A stretch of 64,000 bases of DNA from Telluria antibiotica (GCF_011682055.1 NZ_JAAQOM010000019.1:85185-149184); one strand, 5' to 3'. Positions 15,702-23,624 are shown, counted from the first letter of the stretch. Notes: generated from the letters alone by a model not told the origin. A program made the numbers and translations.

Positions 15702-16049
15702 TCAGCACCCGCGAAACGTCCTCTCGTACGCGCTGACGTGTTCTGGGAACAGTTCTCCGTACAGCGGGTACGGTATGCCGAATACTGTAATTTCAATTTC
15801 ATCTTCGAACTGATCGGAGAAATCTATGACACCGACCCCGACGCAGGGAATTTGGATTCCATCAGGCGTCGTGACACTCAGCGCCAGCCCTGATTGGTCC
15901 GCATGGTTGGTCCGACATTCGAGTTGAATCAGCCGATAGCTTTCGGTGGCAATGAACTTGCCGAACGCCACGCCCATGGGCGGGTCGCCGAGCTCCAGCG
16001 CAGAATGGCCGACCAAGATGTCGCGAGCAAAGACTTCGAACATTGTCAT
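15702..16049 (-). CDS. Hypothetical small cytosolic protein
   Basis: A 115-residue acidic protein without signal peptide (MTMFEVFARDILVGHSALEL). GGGAG upstream serves either of two in-frame ATGs (16049 or 16043). The sequence looks all-beta, with DQFEDEIEITVFG near the end. I do not recognise a family; the HSALELGDPPMGVAFGKF segment resembles small immunity-type proteins. It sits alone between the secreted protein gene and the DUF2059 gene, all leftward. Confidence 0.5.
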   Translation of the reverse strand: MTMFEVFARDILVGHSALELGDPPMGVAFGKFIATESYRLIQLECRTNHADQSGLALSVTTPDGIQIPCVGVGVIDFSDQFEDEIEITVFGIPYPLYGELFPEHVSAYERTFRGC

Positions 16050-16077
16050 GTCTCCCTATGGTCGCCGGGCGCTCACG

Positions 16078-16617
16078 TTACCGCTTTTCCCGATCAATCA
16101 CCTGCAGCAGCTTGAACGCCTCGTGCTCGACCATCGGCTGCGCATCCGCCAGCTCCTTGCTCGCGCGGACGTACGCCGGCCGCTTGCGCTCCTTCATCTC
16201 TTCGGCAGGCACGGCCGCCGTCATCCCCGGCATCATGATTTGCGCGCGGCTGTTGTACTTGTCGTGGATGACTTGCCGGCCGTACGGCGTGCGATAGAAA
16301 CGGGTCATCTCGACGGCCGTGTCGGCCGAGATGAAATGCGCCAGTTGCGGGGCCAGGCGCTGGCAGACCTCGGCGGGTGGTGTCTTGTCGAGCTTGGCAA
16401 ACACGGACTTGCGCTGCGCCTCGGTCGGGTAGCGGCTGCGCGACGCAACGCCCCGCAACACCTTGTCGACTTCCATCGCACCCAGCAGGTCCTGCACGGC
16501 CTTGACGTGCGCGGGCGTGGGGGCCGTGGTCATCGTGGCCGGCACCTGCGTGGTCGCGAATGCGGGGGCGGCACCGAGAAGCCACAGGCCCAGCACGGCG
16601 TGGACGGCAAACTTCAT
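16078..16617 (-). CDS. DUF2059 domain secreted protein
   Basis: A 179-residue exported protein with signal peptide (MKFAVHAVLGLWLLGAAPAFA). The body holds the DUF2059 pattern: a helical repeat region followed by ISADTAVEMTRFYRTPYGRQVIHDKYN, close to the family's FYRTPVGQKL core. Function is unknown; members are small periplasmic helical proteins. GAAAGGAAA precedes the start at 16617. It follows the MORN protein gene (26-base gap) and may be co-transcribed. Confidence 0.85.
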   Translation of the reverse strand: MKFAVHAVLGLWLLGAAPAFATTQVPATMTTAPTPAHVKAVQDLLGAMEVDKVLRGVASRSRYPTEAQRKSVFAKLDKTPPAEVCQRLAPQLAHFISADTAVEMTRFYRTPYGRQVIHDKYNSRAQIMMPGMTAAVPAEEMKERKRPAYVRASKELADAQPMVEHEAFKLLQVIDREKR

Positions 16618-16643
16618 GGGGTTTCCTTTCGAATGTAAGCGGT

Positions 16644-18806
16644 TCAATCGTCGTCGTTCAGGTAGATCGCGACCTGGCGATCGCCCTTGTAGCGGCAGGG
16701 TTCGATCTGTGTCGATGCGGTCGACAGGCACCAGCCCAGCCCGCGGCGCCGGCCTTTGTCGTCGATGTCGCCCGTGAAGACGACGGCGTCCGCAGCCGGC
16801 CATTGGAATGCGCCGTAGATCCACTTCCCGCTGAAGGAGCCGGCGCCGTGCGCGGGCACGAAGGTGCCGGTGCCGTTGGCATAGCCTCGCGTGAACGTGG
16901 CCTCGAGGCGTCCCTCCTTCGTCACGAGGACGCCGGTGCCGTCGGCCACGGCATCCTTGACGCCGCCGTCGTACGAGACCATCTTGCTCGCCTCGGGGAA
17001 CGTGATGTGCCCGCGGCCGTGCGCCATGCCGGCGACGAAATCACCCTCGTACGCGACACCCCGTTCGCACACCAGTTTGCCGTGGCCCGCGGGCAGGCCG
17101 TGGACGAACTCGCCCTCGTAATAGCTGCCGTCGGGACGCGACCATTTGCCCTTGCCGTGCGGTTTGCCGTCTTCCAGCGTGCCTTCGTAGACGGCACCGC
17201 TCTCGTAGCGCAAGCCCTTGGCGTCCGGCGTCGGCACGCTGTTCATGTCGACGACGATTTCCAGGTTTTCCATCACCAGGGCGTCGACCGGATTCTCTCC
17301 CCGCGTGTCGAAGGCGACGGCGCTGCGCATGCTCTCGAGTGCCTTGTGCAATCGCTTGTCGCGCAGGTAGAGGCGGGCCAGCGCGCGGAACGCGGCGGGC
17401 CTCGGCTCGTAGATGACCGCCGTGTCCAGGCCGGCGATGCCTTCCTCGGGCGGCTCGGTTTCCGGCAGCATCGTGTAGAGGTTGCCCAGGCCGTAGTAGG
17501 CGAGGGGCTGGCCGGGATCCAACCGGATCGCGCGCCGGAACATCGCGCGCGCTTCCTGCACCAGCGGCTCCCAGCCGGGCGTGCCGGTGTGATATTTGAC
17601 GGACGCCGCATCGCGCAAGCCCTCGGCGCGCACGGCGAGCAGGTCTGCATTGTCCGGATACTTTTTCTGCAGCGCGGACAGCCGGGCGTCAGGATCGTCG
17701 AGCAAGTGATGCCATGCGGCGATCGTGTTGGCCTTGACGTCGTCCGGGTGGAGCTTGAGATTCGTTTCGATCAATTCGTTCGCAACGTTGCTGTCGCGTC
17801 TAACGAAACGGGGAAGCACGTCGGCCAGGACGGCGTAGGTGGCTGAACGATCGAGCTTGCTGACTGTGACGGAGACTTGCGGCAGGGCCAGGCCATCCTT
17901 GCCGGTGGAAAATCCGCGTACCGTCACGCGGCGCTTGACGTAGGCGCGCAGGTCGTTGTCGAGCTCGGTGTATGACTTCTTGAACGCGATGCGGACGGCC
18001 TGCTGCTGCGACAAGCCCATATTGTGCAGGCGCAGATAATCGGCCAGCTGACGGCGCAGCTCCGGACTCGAATTGAAGTAATGGATGGCGTATTTCGCCC
18101 GCGCGTAGAAGCGCGCGACCTCCATGCTGCTGCCCCAGGTGTCGTCGAATGTCAGCCTGGGCGAGTTGAACAGCCATTTGGTGTCGAAGTTGGCGCGGTC
18201 CGTCTCGTCGAACAGCCAGGCCTCGCGCCCGCCGCCTTCCCCCGGACGGCCGAACCAAGCCATGCCGTCCTGGACGACGAGCGAGGACCAATATTCTGAC
18301 ATGCCTTCGTCATACCACGTCGGATACGACGTCGTCTCGGGCGAGTAATGCAGCAGGAAGTGGTGGTACTCGTGCAGGATGGTCGCGCGCGAATCGTCGC
18401 TTTTGTCCGCCGACTTGGCGTAATTGTCGATCCGCGCCAGCGCTGCGTAGCCGTTGCGCGCCGATATGGTGAAGACGCCGGCCCAGTCCTCGGGCAGGCC
18501 CAGCGTCGAGAAGCTGCTCTCGCCCATGGCCACGATCGTCAGCGGCGGACCGTCCAGCGATTGCGCGCCGCGCACGCGGTTCGAGATGTAGCGCAGGTTT
18601 TCCAGGTCGACGATCATCCTGCGGGCCACGTCTTCCGGCTGTTCCGTGACGACCCTGAAATTCGGGCTGTCGATTTCGATCCAGGTCTTGTCGACGAGGT
18701 CGGCGACGTTGCGCGCATGCGCTTGCGCCAGCGGGACCAGCGTGCACAGGATGGACAGGGGACGGGCAAGACGGCGCCAGGGAAGCGCGGCGAAAGGTTT
18801 GTTCAT
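16644..18806 (-). CDS. Metallopeptidase-like/TPR/MORN multidomain secreted protein
   Basis: A 720-residue exported protein with three parts. After the signal peptide (about 1-31) comes a gluzincin-like domain with HEYHH at 145-149 and a downstream acidic WYDEGMSEYW (167-171), the layout of an HExxH zinc site with a distant Glu ligand. A helical TPR-like middle follows (about 300-540, with REPA-type repeats such as AMFRRAIRLDPGQPLAYYGLGNLY). The C-terminus has four to five MORN repeats (about 565-680: YEGTLEDGKPHGKGKW, YEGEFVHGLPAGHGKL, YEGDFVAGMAHGRGHI). The start at 18806 is set by the signal peptide; no strong ribosome site is seen. Confidence 0.75.
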   Translation of the reverse strand: MNKPFAALPWRRLARPLSILCTLVPLAQAHARNVADLVDKTWIEIDSPNFRVVTEQPEDVARRMIVDLENLRYISNRVRGAQSLDGPPLTIVAMGESSFSTLGLPEDWAGVFTISARNGYAALARIDNYAKSADKSDDSRATILHEYHHFLLHYSPETTSYPTWYDEGMSEYWSSLVVQDGMAWFGRPGEGGGREAWLFDETDRANFDTKWLFNSPRLTFDDTWGSSMEVARFYARAKYAIHYFNSSPELRRQLADYLRLHNMGLSQQQAVRIAFKKSYTELDNDLRAYVKRRVTVRGFSTGKDGLALPQVSVTVSKLDRSATYAVLADVLPRFVRRDSNVANELIETNLKLHPDDVKANTIAAWHHLLDDPDARLSALQKKYPDNADLLAVRAEGLRDAASVKYHTGTPGWEPLVQEARAMFRRAIRLDPGQPLAYYGLGNLYTMLPETEPPEEGIAGLDTAVIYEPRPAAFRALARLYLRDKRLHKALESMRSAVAFDTRGENPVDALVMENLEIVVDMNSVPTPDAKGLRYESGAVYEGTLEDGKPHGKGKWSRPDGSYYEGEFVHGLPAGHGKLVCERGVAYEGDFVAGMAHGRGHITFPEASKMVSYDGGVKDAVADGTGVLVTKEGRLEATFTRGYANGTGTFVPAHGAGSFSGKWIYGAFQWPAADAVVFTGDIDDKGRRRGLGWCLSTASTQIEPCRYKGDRQVAIYLNDDD

Positions 18807-18962
18807 GGACCGGTCGATGTATTGTGCGAACGCGTGCGTTGCCGCACGGCAGCCGTCATTGTAGGTCCGGTCAATACGTTGAATTGTCACCAATTATTGC
18901 AATCGACGCAGTAACTCATCAGTGTTATTCGATTGATGCATAATCGATATGTGAAATGACAA

Positions 18963-18992
18963 TTGGACTGATGTCTAGCTCAGCCGGATAAT
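18963..18992 (+). promoter_or_regulatory. Sigma-70 promoter of small RNA 1
   Basis: TTGGAC (18963-18968), an 18-base spacer and GATAAT (18987-18992), ending seven bases before the conserved GTCTCC at 19000. The paralogous locus at 25496 has the same layout, which supports both. Confidence 0.65.
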
Positions 18993-18999
18993 CCAATCC

Positions 19000-19058
19000 G
19001 TCTCCTCTATCTTCCTCCAAGAAAATAGATTCAGCCCGCCGAGTGCGGGCTTTTTTTT
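19000..19058 (+). ncRNA. Small RNA 1, anti-Shine-Dalgarno type (candidate betaproteobacterial toxic sRNA)
   Basis: About 59 nt. The 5' end GTCTCCTCTAT is identical to that of the copy at 25532. Hairpin 1 pairs TCTATCTTC (19006-19014) with GAAAATAGA (19021-19029), one mismatch, loop CTCCAA; CCTCC at 19014-19018 could pair with Shine-Dalgarno sequences. After ATTC comes an intrinsic terminator: AGCCCGC/GCGGGCT (19033-19051) and eight Ts. Length, two-hairpin form and CCUCC loop fit what I recall of the Rfam family called betaproteobacteria toxic small RNA, but this was not searched. No peptide is encoded. Confidence 0.7.
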
Positions 19059-19077
19059 GCCGCTTGGCCGGGCCGTT

Positions 19078-19965
19078 TTACATGGTGCCTGCACGTCTCT
19101 CGTCCGGCGTGGCCACGACGTGTTCCCGGATGAGCGCGCCCATGCGCGCGCAGGCCGGCGACGGGGTCGCCGCCCCGTTGAACAGCGCGAGCCGGATGCC
19201 AGGCAGCGCCGGCAGGCCGTCCGCGCCGTCCAGGAGGCGCACGTCGCCGGGCAGGCCGAGGGGCGTGCGCACCGTGACGCCGAGCCCGGCCGCGACGGCG
19301 GCCCAGACGCCCGCCAGACTTGGACTCGTGTACACGATCCGCCAGGGAATGCCGGCCCGGTCGAGCGCATCGGTCGCCACCTTGCGCATGAAGCAGGGCG
19401 CCTGCAACACGACGAGCCGCACGGGCTCGCGCGCGGGCGCGTGCGCCGCGGCGCCCACCCACCGCATCGGATAGTCGCCCAGCACGTCCACGTGCGGCAG
19501 TCCCGCGCCCGTGTGCCATGCGAGTGCGAGATCGAGCTTGCCCACTTGCAGCTGCGCGATCAGGTCCGCGTTGCGGGCAATGACCGCCTCGATCTGCAGG
19601 TCCGGATGGCTGCGCGTGAACCGGGCCAGTACGTTGGACAGCAGGCCCTCGCCGAAGTCTTCCTGCAGCCCCAGCCTGACGGCGCCGTCGAGGTGCATGC
19701 CGGTCACGGCCGCGCACGCTTCGTCGTTCAGGTCGAGGATGCGGCGCGCGTAACCGAGCAGCAGTTCGCCCGCCGCTGTCAGTTCCAGCCCGCGTCCCGA
19801 TTTGCGCAGCAGATCCGTGCCGGCCTGGCCCTCCAGTTTCTTCATCTGCATGCTGATGGCCGACGTCGACCGTCCGAGCCGGTCGGCCGCCTTCGCGAAG
19901 CTGCCGAGCGCGACGCCTTCGCAAAAGCTGCGCAGCGCATCCATGTCGAAATTCGTGCGACGCAT
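19078..19965 (-). CDS. LysR-type transcriptional regulator
   Basis: A 295-residue regulator with the N-terminal winged helix-turn-helix (about 5-64: ALRSFCEGVALGSFAKAADRLGRSTSAIS) and a C-terminal periplasmic-binding-like effector domain (about 95-290). It is divergent from a carboxymuconolactone decarboxylase/tautomerase/DUF4865 operon, with a 102-base shared promoter region that holds a TTGAAC-N5-GTTCAA dyad. This is the standard layout for LysR control of the neighbour operon. Its ligand is unknown. The gene's 3' end lies just after the terminator of small RNA 1, which reads towards it. Confidence 0.92.
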   Translation of the reverse strand: MRRTNFDMDALRSFCEGVALGSFAKAADRLGRSTSAISMQMKKLEGQAGTDLLRKSGRGLELTAAGELLLGYARRILDLNDEACAAVTGMHLDGAVRLGLQEDFGEGLLSNVLARFTRSHPDLQIEAVIARNADLIAQLQVGKLDLALAWHTGAGLPHVDVLGDYPMRWVGAAAHAPAREPVRLVVLQAPCFMRKVATDALDRAGIPWRIVYTSPSLAGVWAAVAAGLGVTVRTPLGLPGDVRLLDGADGLPALPGIRLALFNGAATPSPACARMGALIREHVVATPDERRAGTM

Positions 19966-19980
19966 GACAATCCCGTTTTG

Positions 19981-19997
19981 TTGAACAGTGGGTTCAA
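19981..19997. promoter_or_regulatory. LysR-type operator TTGAAC-N5-GTTCAA
   Basis: A perfect 6-bp dyad with a 5-base centre, in the divergent region between the LysR gene and its target operon. Relative to the likely start of transcription near 20043 it covers about -62 to -46, where LysR recognition sites usually lie. The match in place and symmetry is good; the assignment to this regulator is inference. Confidence 0.55.
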
Positions 19998-20007
19998 ATA
20001 TATTCGA

Positions 20008-20044
20008 TTTTCAAAATGGTTTCACGTGGCTATGATGGCCACGT
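20008..20044 (+). promoter_or_regulatory. Promoter of the CMD/tautomerase operon with overlapping inverted repeat
   Basis: TTTTCA (20008-20013), 17-base spacer, TATGAT (20031-20036). An inverted repeat ACGTGGC-N7-GCCACGT (20024-20044) encloses the -10 box and could be an activation or repression site. The first gene starts at 20068 after AGGAGA. Confidence 0.5.
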
Positions 20045-20067
20045 CAACCACGACAGGAGAAACGACG

Positions 20068-20388
20068 ATGACGACCCTGAACGGCATGGGCCAACGCGCC
20101 CTCGGCGCCGTGCCGGCGCTGGCCGAGATCACGGACCGGGTTCTGTTCGGTGAAGTGTGGGAGCGGGACGCGCTCTGCAAGCGCGACCGCAGCCTCGTGA
20201 CGGTCGCCTGCCTGATCGCGCTGTGCCGCGACGGCCAGCTGCCGTTCCACCTGCAGACCGCGCTCGACAACGGCGTCACCCGCGCAGAACTCGGCGAGGT
20301 GGTGACGCACCTGGCGTTCTACGCCGGCTGGCCCGCCGCCGCAACGGCCGCCCGCCTGCTCGGCGACGTCCCGACCACGCCACGTTGA
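20068..20388 (+). CDS. Carboxymuconolactone decarboxylase (AhpD-like) family protein
   Basis: A 106-residue all-helical protein of the CMD family (LCKRDRSLVTVACLIALCRDGQLPFHLQTALDNGVTRAELGEVVTHLAFYAGWP matched by pattern, the last part being the family's hallmark). The usual CxxC of AhpD peroxidase-type members is absent; a single Cys lies before RDRS and others elsewhere, so redox activity of the AhpD kind is not supported. AGGAGA ends seven bases before the ATG. First gene of a three-gene operon under the divergent LysR regulator. Confidence 0.88.
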   Translation: MTTLNGMGQRALGAVPALAEITDRVLFGEVWERDALCKRDRSLVTVACLIALCRDGQLPFHLQTALDNGVTRAELGEVVTHLAFYAGWPAAATAARLLGDVPTTPR

Positions 20389-20398
20389 GGAGGCCGCC

Positions 20399-20800
20399 AT
20401 GCCATTCGCCCGCATTTCCCTCCGGCGCGGCAAACCGCGCGACTACCTGCGCGCCGTGTCGGACGCCGTGCACCAGGCGCTCGTCGACGCCTTCCGCATC
20501 CCTCCGGCCGACCGTTTCCAGGCCATCCATCAACACGAGCCCGAGGAATTGATCTTCGACCGCGATTACCTGGGCGGTACGCGCAGCGACGACTTCCTGC
20601 TCGTGTGCGTCACGGGCGGCAAACCGCGCGACGCCGCCACCAAGCAGGCGTTCTATCGACGGCTCGCCGAGCTGCTGGCCGAATCGCCCGGACTGCGCCA
20701 GGAAGACCTGATGGTCATCGTGCAGACGACGGAGTACGCCGACTGGTCGTTCAGCAACGGCATCGCGGCGCCGCAGGCGGAACCGGGAGCGTCGTCATGA
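20399..20800 (+). CDS. Tautomerase family protein (YusQ-like)
   Basis: A 133-residue protein of the tautomerase superfamily. Pro2, which becomes the N-terminal catalytic base after Met removal, is present (MPFARISLRRG). Length and the QTTEYADWSFSNG ending match the YusQ-like branch, longer than 4-oxalocrotonate tautomerase. It starts ten bases after the CMD gene with GAGGAGG upstream. The reaction is presumably keto-enol tautomerisation or a related step on a small oxo-acid; the substrate is not known. Confidence 0.88.
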   Translation: MPFARISLRRGKPRDYLRAVSDAVHQALVDAFRIPPADRFQAIHQHEPEELIFDRDYLGGTRSDDFLLVCVTGGKPRDAATKQAFYRRLAELLAESPGLRQEDLMVIVQTTEYADWSFSNGIAAPQAEPGASS

Positions 20801-21345
20801 TCGCGATGCAGTATCGCTTTCCGCTGCCGGCGGATTACGACATGGCGATCATCGACCGCCGCATCGCGGACAGGAGTCACCTGACGGACGGCTTTCCGGG
20901 CTTGCTGTTCAAGGCCTATCTCGCCGCGCGCAAGGCGGGGCCGGGCCGGGACAATGCGTATGCGCCGTTCTACGTGTGGAACACGGTCGAGGGCATGCAC
21001 GCGTTCCTGAACGGCACCGGGTTCGCCGACGTGTCGGACGCGTTCGGGCGGCCGTCCGTCGCGACGTGGCTCGTGTGGGACGCACGGCTTGCGGACGGTA
21101 TCGCGCAGGCTCGTTTCGCGACGGTCGAGCGGCGGCCCATCGCGCCTGGCGCCGACCTCGCGGCGCTGCGCCGGCACGAGACGGCGCTTGCCGCGGAGGC
21201 GGTCGAAGGCGGCCGGGCGCTCGCGGCGGTGGCAGGTTACGACCCGGGCGACTGGACGCTCGTGCGCTTCCGGTTGTGGGCGCGCGAACCGGCGGCCGAC
21301 GCGGGCGTTGCCGTCTACGGGGTCGGGCACGTGTCCATGGCGTGA
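20797..21345 (+). CDS. DUF4865 family protein
   Basis: A 182-residue cytosolic protein starting MIAMQYRFPLPADYDMAIIDRRI, with DGFPGLLFKAYL and YAPFYVWNT further on; these are characteristic of DUF4865, a family without known function. Its ATG overlaps the tautomerase stop (ATGA), so the two are translationally coupled. From memory, DUF4865 genes recur beside tautomerase and LysR genes in Proteobacteria, so the three products probably act on the same small molecule, perhaps in its degradation or detoxification. Confidence 0.85.
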   Translation: MIAMQYRFPLPADYDMAIIDRRIADRSHLTDGFPGLLFKAYLAARKAGPGRDNAYAPFYVWNTVEGMHAFLNGTGFADVSDAFGRPSVATWLVWDARLADGIAQARFATVERRPIAPGADLAALRRHETALAAEAVEGGRALAAVAGYDPGDWTLVRFRLWAREPAADAGVAVYGVGHVSMA

Positions 21346-21349
21346 TCCG

Positions 21350-21565
21350 CTACCAGATCGCGTTCATCTCGCTTTCGTCTTCCGTGTAGCGTACCGGAGC
21401 CAGGTTGTGGCCGGCGACGAGTTCCCGCACGGTCGCCGGCACGCCCCGTTCGATGCGCTCGTGCGCGAGGACGCGGTCGACGATGTCCGCTTCGCTGATG
21501 CGCCCTGGCGTGGCGAACTCCAGCGGCTCTTCGTTATTGCGGTACCAGACGCGGTATATCGGCAT
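21350..21565 (-). CDS. Small hypothetical protein
   Basis: A 71-residue acidic soluble protein (MPIYRVWYRNNEEPLEFATP) with no signal peptide. AAGGAGA lies just before the ATG at 21565. It is 16 bases downstream of the tri-haem cytochrome gene and convergent with the DUF4865 gene. The sequence DIVDRVLAHERIERGVPATVRELV suggests one or two helices. No family recognised. Confidence 0.6.
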   Translation of the reverse strand: MPIYRVWYRNNEEPLEFATPGRISEADIVDRVLAHERIERGVPATVRELVAGHNLAPVRYTEDESEMNAIW

Positions 21566-21581
21566 GAGACTCTCCTTGTGA

Positions 21582-22862
21582 TCAGTCGAGCGGCACGGCG
21601 CGCCACCGGTTGACCTCGGGCGCGGCGACGGCCGGCGCCGCATTGCCCCAGCTGTTGCGCACATAGGTCACGACGGCCGCCACTTCCGCATCGTCCAGTA
21701 CGGGGCTGTGCGGCGGCATGCCGAACGGGCGCGGATTGCCGGACGTCGACGGTGGAAAGCCGCCATTCAACACGATGCGGATGGCGTTGACGGGATCCGC
21801 CATCGTCAGCGCACCGTTGCCGGCCAGCGGCGGATACGCGGGATGGCCGGCGACGCCGGTACCGCGGCCATCCGTGCCGTGGCAATCGGCGCAGTGGTGC
21901 GCGTACAGCGTGCGGCCCGCCTTCATGACGTCGTCCGGCGGCGGTGTGCCGGCGCGGCGCGGCGTTGGCTCCGGCGGCAGCGATTTCAGATACGTCGCCA
22001 TCGCGCCAGCATCCGCCTCCGTCAGGTATTGCAGGCTCCGTCCCACGACTTCCGCCATCGGCCCGAACACGGCGCCGCGCGGCGCGACGCCCGTGCGCAG
22101 CAATTGCACGATGTGGGCCCGGTCCCACTGGCCGAGGCCCGCCTCGTCGTCCGCGTCCAGCGCCGGCGCGTACCAGCCCGCCATCGGGATCGCACCGCCG
22201 GACAGCCGCGACCCCGTCGCGCCCAGGCCGTTGCGCGGACTGTGGCAGGCGCCGCAATGGCCCAGGCCGTCGACGAGATAGGCGCCGCGGTTCCAGTCGG
22301 CGCCCCGCGCCGGCTGTGGCGCGTACACACCCGGCTTGAAGTACAGCAGGCGCCAGCCGGCCAGCACGGCCTGGCTGTCGTACGGGAAGCGCAGCGCGTG
22401 CGCGCGGTTGGGCTGGCGCACCGGCGGCAGGCTGCGCAGGTAGGCGTACAGCGCGTCGGCGTCGTCGCGCGTGACCTTCGTCGTGTTCGGGTACGGGAAT
22501 GCGGGGTACAGCAGGCGGCCGCCCGGCGCGATGCCGTTGTGCAGCGCGTGCCAGAAGTCGTCCGCCGTCCACGTGCCGATGCCCGTCGCGGCATCCGGCG
22601 TGATGTTGGGGGCGTGGACCGTGCCGAACGGCGTCGCGAGCGCGCGTCCGCCCGCGTAGGGCAGGCCGCCGCGCGCCGTGTGGCAGGCCATGCAGTCGCC
22701 GGCCCGTGCGAGGTAGGCGCCGCGCGCGATATTCGCCTGGCTCGGCGCCCACGCTTCTGGCGACCGGGCCGGGATGAACTCCGCGCGGGGCCAGGCGGCG
22801 ACCACGACGGCCAGCGCGGCCAGCACGGCAACGACGATGGCGCCCAGGACGACGCGCCTCAT
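21582..22862 (-). CDS. Tri-haem c-type cytochrome (dehydrogenase-subunit-like)
   Basis: A 426-residue exported protein: N-terminal membrane anchor/signal (about 4-24), then three class I cytochrome domains with haem sites CMACH, CGACH and CADCH. This triple arrangement is that of the cytochrome subunit of membrane alcohol, gluconate or aldehyde dehydrogenases, which passes electrons from the dehydrogenase to ubiquinone or an oxidase. No dehydrogenase gene is adjacent. The ATG overlaps the stop of the di-haem gene (ATGA), so they are coupled. Confidence 0.9.
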   Translation of the reverse strand: MRRVVLGAIVVAVLAALAVVVAAWPRAEFIPARSPEAWAPSQANIARGAYLARAGDCMACHTARGGLPYAGGRALATPFGTVHAPNITPDAATGIGTWTADDFWHALHNGIAPGGRLLYPAFPYPNTTKVTRDDADALYAYLRSLPPVRQPNRAHALRFPYDSQAVLAGWRLLYFKPGVYAPQPARGADWNRGAYLVDGLGHCGACHSPRNGLGATGSRLSGGAIPMAGWYAPALDADDEAGLGQWDRAHIVQLLRTGVAPRGAVFGPMAEVVGRSLQYLTEADAGAMATYLKSLPPEPTPRRAGTPPPDDVMKAGRTLYAHHCADCHGTDGRGTGVAGHPAYPPLAGNGALTMADPVNAIRIVLNGGFPPSTSGNPRPFGMPPHSPVLDDAEVAAVVTYVRNSWGNAAPAVAAPEVNRWRAVPLD

Positions 22863-23581
22863 CGCCGCTCCGGCTCGCTGCCGCAGGCGAGCGGCATCGG
22901 GTGCGCGACGTCGGCGGCCGGGGCGGCATCGTCCGGGATCGGTTCGCTCGCGAGCCAGGCGGAGACGGCCGCCACGTCCGCCAGCGACAGCCGTCCCGCG
23001 ATCGTGGCCATGCAGTCGGGCGCGGCGGCGCGGCGCGTGCCGTTGCGCCACGCGCCGAACTGGGCGTTGATGTAGTCGCGCGGCAGGCCGAGCAGGCCGG
23101 GGATGGCGGGGAGTGCGCCCGTCAGGCGCTGGCCGTGGCAGGCGATGCAGGCCGGCACCTTCAACGCCGGGTCGCCCCGGGTGACGAGCGCGCGGCCCCG
23201 TTCCAGCTGGTCCGCCGGGAGGCTCGCGCGCGCCAGCACGGGCGCGGGCACGTGCTGGGCCGAGAAATACGTCGCGATCTCGCGCAGGTAGTCGTCGGAC
23301 AGGTGCTCGACCATATAGGTCATCAGCGGGTACTGGCGGCGGCCCGCGCGGAAGTTCTGCAGCTGGTTGTACAGGTACCCGGCCGGCTTGCCGGCGATGC
23401 GCGGATAGTAGTTCGGGCCCGTCGTCGGTGCCGGCGCGGACGGGCTGCCGTGGCACGACGCGCACGCGGCCACGCGTTGCGCCAGCGTGTCCGGCACGGC
23501 GCGCTCCGGCTGCGCGTGCCCCGGCGCCGCGGTCAGGGCCGCGGCGGCAAGCAGGGCGAAGTGGAGGGCGAAGACGGGCAT
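22859..23581 (-). CDS. Di-haem c-type cytochrome (cytochrome c4-like)
   Basis: A 240-residue periplasmic protein with signal peptide (about 1-23, ending APGHA) and two haem motifs, CASCH near 40 and CIACH near 150, one per domain. The layout resembles cytochrome c4 or the small di-haem subunits that partner dehydrogenases. AGAAGG precedes the ATG. It lies between the mono-haem and tri-haem cytochrome genes, so a multi-haem electron relay in the periplasm is likely. The donor and acceptor are not identified. Confidence 0.88.
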   Translation of the reverse strand: MPVFALHFALLAAAALTAAPGHAQPERAVPDTLAQRVAACASCHGSPSAPAPTTGPNYYPRIAGKPAGYLYNQLQNFRAGRRQYPLMTYMVEHLSDDYLREIATYFSAQHVPAPVLARASLPADQLERGRALVTRGDPALKVPACIACHGQRLTGALPAIPGLLGLPRDYINAQFGAWRNGTRRAAAPDCMATIAGRLSLADVAAVSAWLASEPIPDDAAPAADVAHPMPLACGSEPERR

Positions 23582-23624
23582 GGCCTTCTCATCATACTTT
23601 TAAAAACGAGAACGGGGGCGGCCG

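Noticed and set aside
18963..19058. tRNA gene (because of a short structured RNA with terminator)
   Set aside because: No cloverleaf, no T-arm GTTCAA pattern in place, no CCA end; two hairpins only.
20068..20388. AhpD-type peroxidase
   Set aside because: The CxxC active-site pair of AhpD is missing, so only the general CMD family is claimed.
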